This document shows, piece after piece, positions 6,608-14,184 of a stretch of DNA of 28,893 nt. The DNA comes from Hungateiclostridiaceae bacterium UBA1305. Its GTDB lineage: Bacteria > Bacillota > Clostridia > Acetivibrionales > DTU013. Below the pieces are notes generated by a model. The model ran no database searches. It had not been told where the DNA came from and saw only the letters and a list, made by a program, of their open reading frames with translations. Location: the NCBI GenBank assembly GCA_002307275.1, contig DBTX01000049.1, positions 1 to 28,893 of the forward strand, written 5' to 3'. The position numbers and the translations under genes were made by a program. How positions within the stretch are numbered: the first letter of the stretch is position 1; each line of letters begins with the position of its first letter.

Positions 6608-7342
6608 ATGCGAAAAACAATTGATATACTTGGGGTACCAGTGGACAGCATAACAATGAGTGAGGCAGTTGCAAAAATAGATTCATTCATGAATGAAAGC
6701 GGCGTACATGCCATATTTACACCGAATGCGGAAATTATGATGGCTGCGCAGAGGGATCCGGAGCTGAAGGAGATCTTGTCAAATGCAGACATGCTGACAG
6801 CCGATGGCGCCGGTGTGGTGCTTGCATCAAAGCTGCTCGGACGCAGCGTCCCGGAAAAGGTGTCAGGCATAGACCTGGTGCAGAATATCTTTAAGACCTG
6901 TGCAAGCAAGGGTTTGCGGCTTTTCCTGTTTGGCGCGAAGCCCGGTGTGGCACAGGAGGCTGCGGAAAAAATAAAGGCTGCCAATCCGGGCATAGTTATA
7001 GCAGGCTGTCGCGACGGTTATTTCACTCCGGATCAGGAGAGCGATATCGTTAATACAATTAATTTGTCCTGCGCCGACCTTCTTCTTGTGGCGCTGGGTG
7101 CACCAAAGCAGGAGAAGTGGATCGCACGCAACAAAAATGTGCTGAATGTCAAGGTATGCATAGGCGTTGGCGGAGCAATAAATGTTTTGTCGGGCAGGGT
7201 CCAATTATCACCGGATTTTTTCAGGAGGAATGGGTTGGAATGGCTTCACAGACTGTATAAAGAACCCAGGCGTGCGAAAAGGATGATGGATCTGCCCAGG
7301 TTTATGATACGCGTGATGTGGGAGAAGTTCACAGGCAGGTAA
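6608..7342 (+). CDS. WecG/TagA/CpsF-family glycosyltransferase
   Basis: The 244-residue protein belongs to glycosyltransferase family GT26. Members add N-acetylmannosamine (TagA) or related sugars to undecaprenyl-pyrophosphate-linked GlcNAc on the inner face of the membrane, an early step in wall teichoic acid or other secondary wall polymers. Family landmarks: Thr38 in FTPNAE, Asp66 in TADGAGVV (the catalytic base position in TagA), GAPKQEKW with Gln168, and GVGGAINVLSGR. The C-terminal tail after about residue 200 (NGLEWLHRLYKEPRRAKRM) is the basic membrane-docking appendage. The ATG at 6608 was chosen for the GGGGAGGAA just before it; the frame is open further upstream but lacks such a site. 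The exact sugar donor cannot be read from sequence. Confidence 0.9.
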   Translation: MRKTIDILGVPVDSITMSEAVAKIDSFMNESGVHAIFTPNAEIMMAAQRDPELKEILSNADMLTADGAGVVLASKLLGRSVPEKVSGIDLVQNIFKTCASKGLRLFLFGAKPGVAQEAAEKIKAANPGIVIAGCRDGYFTPDQESDIVNTINLSCADLLLVALGAPKQEKWIARNKNVLNVKVCIGVGGAINVLSGRVQLSPDFFRRNGLEWLHRLYKEPRRAKRMMDLPRFMIRVMWEKFTGR

Positions 7343-7349
7343 GGTGGCA

Positions 7350-7370
7350 AAACTGTGATAAAGACAGTTT
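7350..7370. terminator. Weak hairpin between convergent genes
   Basis: AAACTGT and ACAGTTT pair around a 7-base loop eight bases after the TagA-like stop. It lacks a clear T-run on either strand, so termination here is only possible. Confidence 0.25.
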
Positions 7371-7447
7371 ATATGCGCTTTAATCTAATCTCCCCGGCTA
7401 TCTTCCCTTTATTTGGCAGATATGTGTTCTGATCGTCTTCTCTCTCT

Positions 7448-9295
7448 TTAATCCGGTATATCCTTGCCGGTGTAGCTTCTTATGCTGTATGACCCCAGAT
7501 AATAGACGTCACCCATGGTCAGAGGCTTCCTGTCTTTCATTCTTAATTGCATCACATCATTTATTTCACGCTGCTCACATAATTTCTTATAGGTGGCATC
7601 AATACCGCCTTCAATTTTGTACAGCGCCCCAAGCATTTTCACCGCATTGTCATATGTCAGGGCATCCTCTGTAATAAATGGTCTGATGCGGGCGTCCAGA
7701 TCAAGAGAATAGCTTTCGATGTCAAGTCTGTAAATGCCATTCAGCAGGATAAATGCAAGCTCCTTCTGCTTTGCCGGCGTATTGAAACGAAGATCGTTGT
7801 TTGCTCCTCCCGCTATAAGTCCCAGCGTTAACAACTGCCTTGCAGCAGGATATGACCAGTCTCCCCCATTCCTGTTCTTTATCTTCTGGTTGGGCAGGTA
7901 CATTTTCTGTGCAGTTAACATATCCCGAAGCTCCCTGAGGTTTTCATGTTCGTTTACAAGGAAAGCAGGACTTTCATTTTTTACAAGACAGAAAACTGCC
8001 GCCGCTCCTGCCGCTTCACCTGTTGCAATGCTGGTTCCCATAGTGCCGGCGCTGGTTGCCGCAAGTGAAGAGTAGGAAATATGAGGACCAGCCATAAGAA
8101 GATTGGTTTCCTTTTCCGGTACAAGACATCCAAACGGGATTCCGTATTGTGAAGGCTTGCCGGTGATATATGCGCCGTTGTTCGTAAACTTGCCTGACAA
8201 AATGGGATATGATCCCATCGCGATCGTATCATCAAAATACTTGTTATCCAGTACATCATTCACTGTCAGAACGTACTTGCCGTTATAATGCCTGGACTCC
8301 TTTACATTCAATATACGGGCCGTCTTCGAAAGCTCCCATCCATTGAACTGCTTGAATTCCCTTGTCATAAACTGCGCAAAATTTTTCGCTTCTTTTACCG
8401 CAATCCCATATGCGCTATCCAATTCACCCTCGGCAAGCACATTTACACCAGACACCTGAAGTCCTTTAACAAGTATACTGCCATCACCGGGGAAGAATAT
8501 TTCCAACGCATCGAGCCGGGTATGCAGATTTATAGGTTCATACTTCTTTATGCCCTCATAAAACTCTGTTTTGTTATTAACCAGCTTCTTTATTTCAACC
8601 ACTTTGTTCTGGTCGCCATCCGAAGGGGCCATTTCAAAGTTCAGACAGACCGAAGTGAAGCTGTCGGGAAGGTTCAGATCACCAGAACCTGTGAAGTACG
8701 GCACATTGCATGCATCAAGCAATTGCCCGCTTTCGGAGGCGTCTATGAAAATCCGTCCAGATACCACCTTGGCTTTACCCATGGAAAGCAGCTTTAACGA
8801 TTCGATATCTCCACCGTTCATGTTTATACCTTGTATTGAAGTACTATAAATGACACTCAGCTTTTTCTCCGCAGCAAGCATGCTCTTTACAGTTGAAATG
8901 TATTTATCGCCGGAAAATCCGGAATCCAGTTTGCCGTAAAGCTCCTCCAGAATGCCCCCGTTGAGGAGTTTACCGTCGCGTGAGACAGGTACATCAAGTT
9001 CAGGAATCAGGCAGTCCGTAACAGTTCCTCCGACATCTTTGCTTTCACTGATCAACAACGTACGTGCGCCAAGCCGCGCTGCCGAAAGCGCAGCTGAAAT
9101 GCCCTGAGGCTCGGCTCCGAATACGATCACATCATAATCGGCGCCGGCCCCCTGTACAAGCTGGGTTGACCAGTCCTGCCGATCCGCTGCCACGCTTTTG
9201 CTGGAATGATTGAAGATTGGTTTGAAACCAAATTGATAAACAAGAAAAAATATAGCCGCTGCAAGAACCACCCTGAAAACTGTTTCTTTTTTCAT
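7448..9295 (-). CDS. Membrane-anchored FAD-dependent oxidoreductase
   Basis: The 615-residue protein starts with one membrane helix (residues 8-24, VVLAAAIFFLVYQFGF). It is followed by an FAD_oxidored-type domain with the dinucleotide-binding strand YDVIVFGAEPQGISAALSAA and the GGTVTDC loop, and later an FAD-contacting segment near residues 395-430. The GAEPQG form replaces the textbook GxGxxG, a variant I recall from this clostridial family. After about residue 460 a degenerate SLH-like section appears (AARQLLTLGLIAGG, DLRFNTPAKQKELAFILLN). The helix plus SLH-like tail suggests the enzyme faces outside, which is unusual for a FAD protein. Start: ATG with GAGAGGAA 4-5 bases upstream. The substrate is unknown. 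It lies alone, after mazF and convergent with the TagA-like gene. Confidence 0.8.
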   Translation of the reverse strand: MKKETVFRVVLAAAIFFLVYQFGFKPIFNHSSKSVAADRQDWSTQLVQGAGADYDVIVFGAEPQGISAALSAARLGARTLLISESKDVGGTVTDCLIPELDVPVSRDGKLLNGGILEELYGKLDSGFSGDKYISTVKSMLAAEKKLSVIYSTSIQGINMNGGDIESLKLLSMGKAKVVSGRIFIDASESGQLLDACNVPYFTGSGDLNLPDSFTSVCLNFEMAPSDGDQNKVVEIKKLVNNKTEFYEGIKKYEPINLHTRLDALEIFFPGDGSILVKGLQVSGVNVLAEGELDSAYGIAVKEAKNFAQFMTREFKQFNGWELSKTARILNVKESRHYNGKYVLTVNDVLDNKYFDDTIAMGSYPILSGKFTNNGAYITGKPSQYGIPFGCLVPEKETNLLMAGPHISYSSLAATSAGTMGTSIATGEAAGAAAVFCLVKNESPAFLVNEHENLRELRDMLTAQKMYLPNQKIKNRNGGDWSYPAARQLLTLGLIAGGANNDLRFNTPAKQKELAFILLNGIYRLDIESYSLDLDARIRPFITEDALTYDNAVKMLGALYKIEGGIDATYKKLCEQREINDVMQLRMKDRKPLTMGDVYYLGSYSIRSYTGKDIPD

Positions 9296-9446
9296 ATATT
9301 CCTCTCAAAGGCTTATACTATGCGGCTGTAGTATTGTATTTGATTTTTCATATGTACGCTGTTCATTTTGTTCTTTTTGTTAGCTTTATTCGTTTTGTTT
9401 CTTCTGTTTTTCTGTTTCCTTTGTCTTGCGCTGCCAGCCGCTCTGA

Positions 9447-9797
9447 TTATATATCGGCCAAACCGAAGCTGATGCTTAGCGCTTCGTTCACCCTGTCCAT
9501 CAATTCTTCGTCAAGATGCCCGATTTTTTCTCTTAATCTCTTTTTATCGATTGTCCGTATCTGTTCCAGCAAAATCACCGAATCTTTCTGAAGTCCGTAT
9601 TCCTGTGCGTTGATTTCAATATGTGTCGGTAGTTTTGCCTTGTTGATCTGCGATGTGATCGCCGCCGCAATAACTGTCGGACTGTATTTGTTTCCTATAT
9701 CGTTTTGCACTACCAGAACCGGCCTGACTCCTCCCTGCTCCGAGCCAATCACTGGACTTAAATCGGCGTAATAGATATCACCACGTTTAATAATCAC
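9447..9797 (-). CDS. mazF: MazF/EndoA mRNA interferase toxin
   Basis: The 116-residue protein is a PemK/MazF endoribonuclease of the Bacillus EndoA (NdoA) type. It cuts mRNA in single-stranded regions and is blocked by the antitoxin encoded just upstream. The signature RGDIYYADLSPVIGSEQGG is complete, and the catalytic Arg25 and Thr48 of EndoA are both present (GVRPVLVV and AAAIT), so it should be active. The start is a GTG (9797-9795) two bases after the antitoxin stop, with GGAG just before it, which couples toxin to antitoxin translation. The protein length equals that of B. subtilis EndoA. The order alr-mazE-mazF matches B. subtilis. Confidence 0.95.
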   Translation of the reverse strand: MIIKRGDIYYADLSPVIGSEQGGVRPVLVVQNDIGNKYSPTVIAAAITSQINKAKLPTHIEINAQEYGLQKDSVILLEQIRTIDKKRLREKIGHLDEELMDRVNEALSISFGLADI

Positions 9798-9799
9798 GT

Positions 9800-10075
9800 T
9801 TACTCCAACTCCCCAAGTCGTTCTTCATATTTTTGCTGTTGGTCGCAGTCAGCGTCCATACACATCTCTGCGAATCTGATGTTGATTTCGGCCATCTCCT
9901 GATAACCTTTCTTCATTCGGTCTCTCATTTCCATCTTTCTCTTTTCACGTATATACAATTTCATTGCTTCCCGTACAAACTCGCTCCTGTTAGTCTTCTC
10001 AACGGAGACAATATTATCTATCTCTTTTAAAAGATTGTCGGGTAGGCTTATCAGTATCTTTTTGAGTTCTGCCAA
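9800..10075 (-). CDS. MazE/EndoAI-type ribbon-helix-helix antitoxin
   Basis: The protein has an N-terminal CopG-like ribbon-helix-helix (LKKILISLPDNLLKEIDNIV, then NRSEFVREAMKLYI), which binds DNA as a dimer, and a charged C-terminal tail (MKKGYQEMAEIN) of the kind that wraps around MazF in the EndoAI-EndoA complex. I chose the TTG at 10075-10073, giving 91 residues that start (M)AELKKI, because GTGGGGG lies about 7 bases upstream and homologues begin at this point. An in-frame ATG at 10099 with a poor ribosome binding site would add 8 residues. It probably represses its own operon together with MazF. An extended -10 promoter lies about 80 bases upstream. Confidence 0.88.
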   Translation of the reverse strand: MAELKKILISLPDNLLKEIDNIVSVEKTNRSEFVREAMKLYIREKRKMEMRDRMKKGYQEMAEINIRFAEMCMDADCDQQQKYEERLGELE

Positions 10076-10422
10076 AATAAAACCCCCACTTTCAGCCATT
10101 GAAATAAATGCTTCTCAGAAATGGCTAACCAAGTTAAAACATCAGAGCAGGTATTATAACAGCGAATGCTATTATTTTTGCTTTACTGTGTTTAAAATAT
10201 GTGACTATTGATCCTGCAAAAAGAATTTAGTTGACAACCTTTTGCATTTATCTTCCTATGCCGATCCTTTAAAACTATTACCCGGAATATTTGCTCCATG
10301 CTGCTGCGAATTTTTCCTATACTAGATATATATTATTATATATTAAAATATATGCGCAGGTCAAATTAAAATTTTATTACCCGCCTGAATAAGCAAGTCC
10401 CAATGTTTAAAATCGGATATCC
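10076..10422. other. 347-base gap between alr and mazE
   Basis: No gene was found. The left third holds the mazEF promoter (10153-10161). Around 10320-10355 is a long run of A and T with TATATA words. No clear terminator for alr is visible, so read-through from alr into mazEF is possible. Confidence 0.5.
10153..10161 (-). promoter_or_regulatory. Extended -10 promoter of mazEF
   Basis: On the minus strand, TGTTATAAT forms a perfect extended -10 element. No good -35 is seen, as is usual with extended -10 promoters. Confidence 0.45.
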
Positions 10423-11592
10423 TCAGATAAGATTATTTAATACACTGCTGATTTTACCATCCTTCAGGTAAACTCTTGGTATTCTTTTCCCAATGTTACA
10501 AACAATCTCATAATTGATCGTGCCAATTTCCGCAGCGACCTCGTCCACACTGATGCAGGCATCGCCCTGGCTGCCGAAAATCACAGCCTCATCACCAGCT
10601 TTTACTTCATACTTGAAATCGGTAACATCGATCATACACTGATCCATGCAGATTCTGCCTACAATGGGGGCGGATTCTCCATTCACAAGTACCCTTCCCT
10701 TACTGGACAACAGTCTTGCATACCCATCGGCATAACCTATGGGAATCGTAGCGATCCTGCTTTTACAGGCTGTTCGGAAGGTCCGCCCGTAGCTGATGCA
10801 TGTATCCGGCTCAACATCCTTAACAAGTATGACCTTCGCCTTCAGAGTCATTGCCGGTTTCAGGCAAATCATACTTTTATCCACCTGTGATGAGGGATGC
10901 AAGCCATAAAGTATGATTCCCGGACGCACCAGATCAAGATGCATTTCGGGATATTGAACAATTCCGGCGCTGTTGCAGACATGTTTCACGGGAATATGGA
11001 GTCCGGCGCCTTCCAGTTCATTGCACAAGCTGATGAATCGCTCATACTGCATCCACGTATAATCACGCTCGGCCTCGTCGGCAGAAGCAAAATGGGTAAA
11101 AATACCCTCAACGATCACTCCGGGAAGCCTGCTGATTCCGATTATTTCTTCCACGGTCTTCAGACCTGGAATGAAACCGATACGGGTCATTCCCGTATCA
11201 ACCTTCACATGGACCCTGACACTCCTTCCAAGTCTTTCTGACGCCTCAGACAACGCCTGTGCCAGCTCATTACTGTAAACAGTCTGTGTAACATCATATT
11301 GAATAATCTCATCAGCCCTTGCCGGTTCTGTGTAGCTTAAAATCAGTATCGGCACATCAATACCCGATTTTCTTATTTGAATTGCCTCATCCAGCATCGA
11401 TACTGCCAATTGTGTGACACCACTGTCCAGGAGGGTCCTGACGACCTCCAGCACACCGTGCCCGTAGGCATCCGCCTTAACCACGCCCATCATTTCAACT
11501 TTGTCTTTCAGCAATCCCTTTATTTCTCTCACGTTATATGCAATCGCATCAAGGTCGATTTCAGCCCACGACCTGTTTAATTTATATTCCAT
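10423..11592 (-). CDS. alr: Alanine racemase
   Basis: The 389-residue PLP enzyme converts L- to D-alanine for peptidoglycan. The PLP lysine Lys39 sits in VVKADAYGHG and the opposite catalytic base Tyr268 in ISYGRTF. The N-terminal TIM barrel (HFASADEAERDYT, KHVCNSAGIV) and C-terminal beta domain (GYADGYARLLSSKGRVLVNG, GRICMDQCMIDVT) are complete, and the length is typical. The ATG at 11592-11590 was chosen for the CCGGAGGA upstream; an upstream in-frame start adds 8 residues without a site. It lies between the nnr gene and mazEF, as in B. subtilis. A promoter at 11736-11764 and a leader with four 19-bp repeats suggest its own transcript. Confidence 0.95.
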   Translation of the reverse strand: MEYKLNRSWAEIDLDAIAYNVREIKGLLKDKVEMMGVVKADAYGHGVLEVVRTLLDSGVTQLAVSMLDEAIQIRKSGIDVPILILSYTEPARADEIIQYDVTQTVYSNELAQALSEASERLGRSVRVHVKVDTGMTRIGFIPGLKTVEEIIGISRLPGVIVEGIFTHFASADEAERDYTWMQYERFISLCNELEGAGLHIPVKHVCNSAGIVQYPEMHLDLVRPGIILYGLHPSSQVDKSMICLKPAMTLKAKVILVKDVEPDTCISYGRTFRTACKSRIATIPIGYADGYARLLSSKGRVLVNGESAPIVGRICMDQCMIDVTDFKYEVKAGDEAVIFGSQGDACISVDEVAAEIGTINYEIVCNIGKRIPRVYLKDGKISSVLNNLI

Positions 11593-11633
11593 AAGTATCC
11601 TCCGGACTATATACAATAAAAAATTAGGTTCCT

Positions 11634-11709
11634 CAGTTTTTCACTTATACAGCAGTTTTTCACTTATACAGCTTTCTTTTACTTATACAGCTTTCTTTTA
11701 CTTATACAG
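11634..11709 (-). repeat. 19-bp tandem repeat, four copies, in the alr leader
   Basis: Copies begin at 11634, 11653, 11672 and 11691. Two read CAGTTTTTCACTTATACAG and two read CTTTCTTTTACTTATACAG on the plus strand. All end in ACTTATACAG. The array lies between the predicted alr promoter and its ribosome binding site. Confidence 0.85.
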
Positions 11710-11735
11710 CTTTTGGTGATTCGTTGAAAAAATAA

Positions 11736-11764
11736 AATATTCCCTTTTATAGTTCTTTTGTCAA
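11736..11764 (-). promoter_or_regulatory. Predicted alr promoter
   Basis: On the minus strand, TTGACA (11764-11759) and AATATT (11741-11736) are separated by 17 bases. It begins about 65 bases after the nnr stop. The -35 is perfect and the -10 is weak. Confidence 0.4.
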
Positions 11765-11827
11765 CCTATACAGGCATTACAACACATGCAAATATGGCGA
11801 AGTTCTCCCTTGAAATTGAAAGTGGGA

Positions 11828-13384
11828 TCAAGTGTAAACAGTAACACTTTTAATGGCCTGCGGCAGCGAATCAATGATATCACCGGCCACCATCCCATGC
11901 ATGCCAAGCCTGTCTGCTGCTGCATCCCCAGCCAGGCCGTGCAGAAATACACCTGCTGCTGCTGCATCCCCTGCATCTACCCCTTGTGCCAGCAAACCGG
12001 CTATTATACCTGTAAGGGTATCTCCTGCGCCCGCCGTTGCCATTCCGGCATTTCCGGTGGAATTGACATATACTTGCCCGTTCGGCAATGCGATGATCGT
12101 CCTGCTGCCCTTCAGTACAACAATGACCCCGTGATCTGCGGCAAATGTTTTTGCCGTGCCGATCCTGTCCGCCTGAATATCTTGTATGCTTAATCCCGTT
12201 AATCTTGCCATTTCACCGGGATGAGGTGTCAGAACCACCTGAATACCCAAACCTTTCAGAATGTCTGTATTGCCTCCAATGACATTTAGCGCATCCGCAT
12301 CCAGTACAAGAGGGATCGTACTCCCTCTGATGATCCTTCTTACGATCTCCGAAATGCCGTTTGATGCTGTGAGCCCGGGACCGATTGCCGCAACACTCAT
12401 TCTTTTCATCTGTCCAAGTATCTGCTCTGCACACTCAACCGAAAGAATGCCGCTGCCATTGTCCTCAAGCGGCAGTATGATCGGCTCCGTCAGCGCCGAG
12501 CTGTATATCGGGGCTAGACTTTTTGGCACACCCGTATAAACAAGGCCTGCACCCGATCGCAAGGCAGCCATGGACGCAAGGCAGCCGGATCCTGTCATCC
12601 CTGTTGAACCGGTGACCAGCAGTACCCTGCCGAAGTCGCCCTTATTGCTGTTTGCATTTCTCGCAGGCATTATTTTTGAAATACAGGCGGGATCGATTAA
12701 TTCTGTAGTGATATTCCGGCTTTCAACAGCACAAGCCGGGATGGAGATGTCTGCGGTCACAAGCCTGCCTGTATGCTCACATCCCGGATGAAGCACAAGG
12801 CCGGTCTTGGGAAGGCAAAAGGTTACAGTAGCTGCTGCATGGATACAGCTTCCTCTTACAAAGCCATTCCTGCCATCTATCCCCGACGGTATGTCAATGG
12901 AAAGTACCGGTTTTCCGGACATATTCACCAGCTCAATCACTTTACCGGCAAGACCGTCTACATCCCTCGAAAGACCCGTACCGAAAATTCCATCTATAAT
13001 GAGCTGTGCCTTTTCCATATCTGCGCGGAGCGATTCCGGCACCGCAGCATCTGATACTTCAATGACCCTTATTCCCGTTTTCTCCAGTATGTCGAGATTG
13101 ATTCGGGCATCTCCTGCTACGGCAGCTTTTTTACCAAGCAGATAAACCCTGGTTAATACACCCCTGCCATGAAGCCGCCTGGCTGCGGCAAAAGCATCTC
13201 CGCCATTGTTGCCGCTTCCCGCAATTAAAAGAACAACCGCATCTTTTCGTCCACCCAGCATGGAAAGTGCTTCCGTTGCGACAGCCGAAGCAGCGTTTTC
13301 CATCAGCACGATGCCCGGAATACCGTATTCCGTTATGGCACTCGCATCAATCGCTTTCATTTGTTCCGGTGTTGCAAGTTTCAT
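11828..13384 (-). CDS. nnr: Bifunctional NAD(P)H-hydrate epimerase / ADP-dependent dehydratase
   Basis: The 518-residue protein repairs hydrated NADH and NADPH. Residues 1-215 are the epimerase (YjeF_N) domain, with GSGNNGGDAF at 56-65 and DGIFGTGLSRDV. Residues about 225-510 are the ribokinase-like dehydratase: LVTGSTGMTGSG, AIGPGL, LDADALN, TPHPGEMARL, KGSRTII, and the nucleotide-binding GNAGMATAGAGDTLTGIIAGLLAQG. Length and domain order are those of E. coli Nnr (YjeF). It starts 12 bases after a conserved coiled-coil gene and precedes alr. The start ATG has only a weak ribosome binding site, so coupling to the upstream gene is likely. Confidence 0.93.
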   Translation of the reverse strand: MKLATPEQMKAIDASAITEYGIPGIVLMENAASAVATEALSMLGGRKDAVVLLIAGSGNNGGDAFAAARRLHGRGVLTRVYLLGKKAAVAGDARINLDILEKTGIRVIEVSDAAVPESLRADMEKAQLIIDGIFGTGLSRDVDGLAGKVIELVNMSGKPVLSIDIPSGIDGRNGFVRGSCIHAAATVTFCLPKTGLVLHPGCEHTGRLVTADISIPACAVESRNITTELIDPACISKIMPARNANSNKGDFGRVLLVTGSTGMTGSGCLASMAALRSGAGLVYTGVPKSLAPIYSSALTEPIILPLEDNGSGILSVECAEQILGQMKRMSVAAIGPGLTASNGISEIVRRIIRGSTIPLVLDADALNVIGGNTDILKGLGIQVVLTPHPGEMARLTGLSIQDIQADRIGTAKTFAADHGVIVVLKGSRTIIALPNGQVYVNSTGNAGMATAGAGDTLTGIIAGLLAQGVDAGDAAAAGVFLHGLAGDAAADRLGMHGMVAGDIIDSLPQAIKSVTVYT

Positions 13385-13396
13385 ATTTTCATCACT

Positions 13397-14023
13397 TTAC
13401 TTTCCGAAAAATCCCTTATCAAGCTTTTCAATTTCCTCCCCGCCCAGCAGGTCATGGAAATAGGAATAGATGTCTGTATCATCCTGTGACAGCGACTCCT
13501 TTTCATCTATGTATTCATTCAGTTTTATTTTTGCCTCTTCAATAAGCTTTTCAAGCTCCTCGACCCTTTTTTTACTTGATCCGATTTTATAATAAACAGT
13601 GCTGACCGTCTTCTCCAGCAGTTCCAGATTTGCCTGTTTTATCCTCTCAGGCATACCTTCCAATTGTTCTCCGATCTTTATCGATCTGTCATTTATCCTT
13701 TTAATTTCGCTTTCTGACAGCTGCATTTCCTTCTTGGCATTTTCATCGTTCTGCTCGAAAACAGCTGTGGTCAGCTTCATGATCCTGTCCATATGCTTTT
13801 TTTTCGAAACGGCGATTTCCTTCTGCTCTGTCAAAAGGCGGGATTCTTCCTTGAGAAGTTCCTTCAGCTTATACTCACATCGCTCAATGACAGGTGTCTT
13901 CGGCGTGTTTGTAAAAAGCTTGTTAAAACGCTCATCCAGAATCAGAAGAGAAATATCGTTTTTCCTCAGGGTCTTTATATCGAAATTCACCTTCCGGTTC
14001 GATTTCCAGGGTAATAAACTCAT
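13397..14023 (-). CDS. Conserved clostridial coiled-coil protein, function unknown
   Basis: The 208-residue protein has a short N-terminal part (MSLLPWKSNRKVNFDIKTL), then a long Lys/Glu-rich helical region (about residues 45-185) with heptad-like spacing, and an acidic end with IYSYFHDLLGGEE. No signal peptide or membrane segment is seen. I recall similar uncharacterised proteins next to nnr genes in Clostridia. The ATG at 14023-14021 was preferred to an in-frame ATG 27 codons upstream because the conserved SLLPWK start fits; its ribosome binding site (GAGG) is modest. A good promoter lies at 14104-14132, making this the first gene of an nnr transcript. A structural or scaffolding role is possible but not shown. 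Confidence 0.7.
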   Translation of the reverse strand: MSLLPWKSNRKVNFDIKTLRKNDISLLILDERFNKLFTNTPKTPVIERCEYKLKELLKEESRLLTEQKEIAVSKKKHMDRIMKLTTAVFEQNDENAKKEMQLSESEIKRINDRSIKIGEQLEGMPERIKQANLELLEKTVSTVYYKIGSSKKRVEELEKLIEEAKIKLNEYIDEKESLSQDDTDIYSYFHDLLGGEEIEKLDKGFFGK

Positions 14024-14103
14024 ACTGTCAGCCTCATTCCAGAAGAAACAAATTACACACTCTGTAGTTAAGTTGCTAAAATATTCTGCATTGCCTATAA
14101 ACA

Positions 14104-14132
14104 ATTATAGTTTTTTTGAATTACATATACAA
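14104..14132 (-). promoter_or_regulatory. Predicted sigma-A promoter of the coiled-coil/nnr transcript
   Basis: On the minus strand, TTGTAT (14132-14127) and a perfect TATAAT (14109-14104) are separated by 17 bases. It begins right after the terminator of the polysaccharide block. Confidence 0.6.
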
Positions 14133-14133
14133 T

Positions 14134-14184
14134 GAAAAAAATTATTACACCTGTAAAGGTTCTATTGCAAAGAATCTTTCAGGT
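14134..14184 (-). terminator. Terminator overlapping the pyruvyl transferase stop codon
   Basis: On the minus strand, ACCTG-AAAG-A-TTCT pairs with AGAA-C-CTTT-A-CAGGT (13 pairs, one mismatch, one bulge) around a 7-base loop, followed by GTAATAATTTTTTT. The left arm is the last codons of the pyruvyl transferase gene, and its TAG stop starts in the loop. Confidence 0.75.

Noticed and set aside
13599..14135. 178-codon plus-strand frame opposite the coiled-coil gene
   Set aside because: A hydrophobic shadow of a Lys/Glu-rich gene on the other strand; no ribosome binding site or family.
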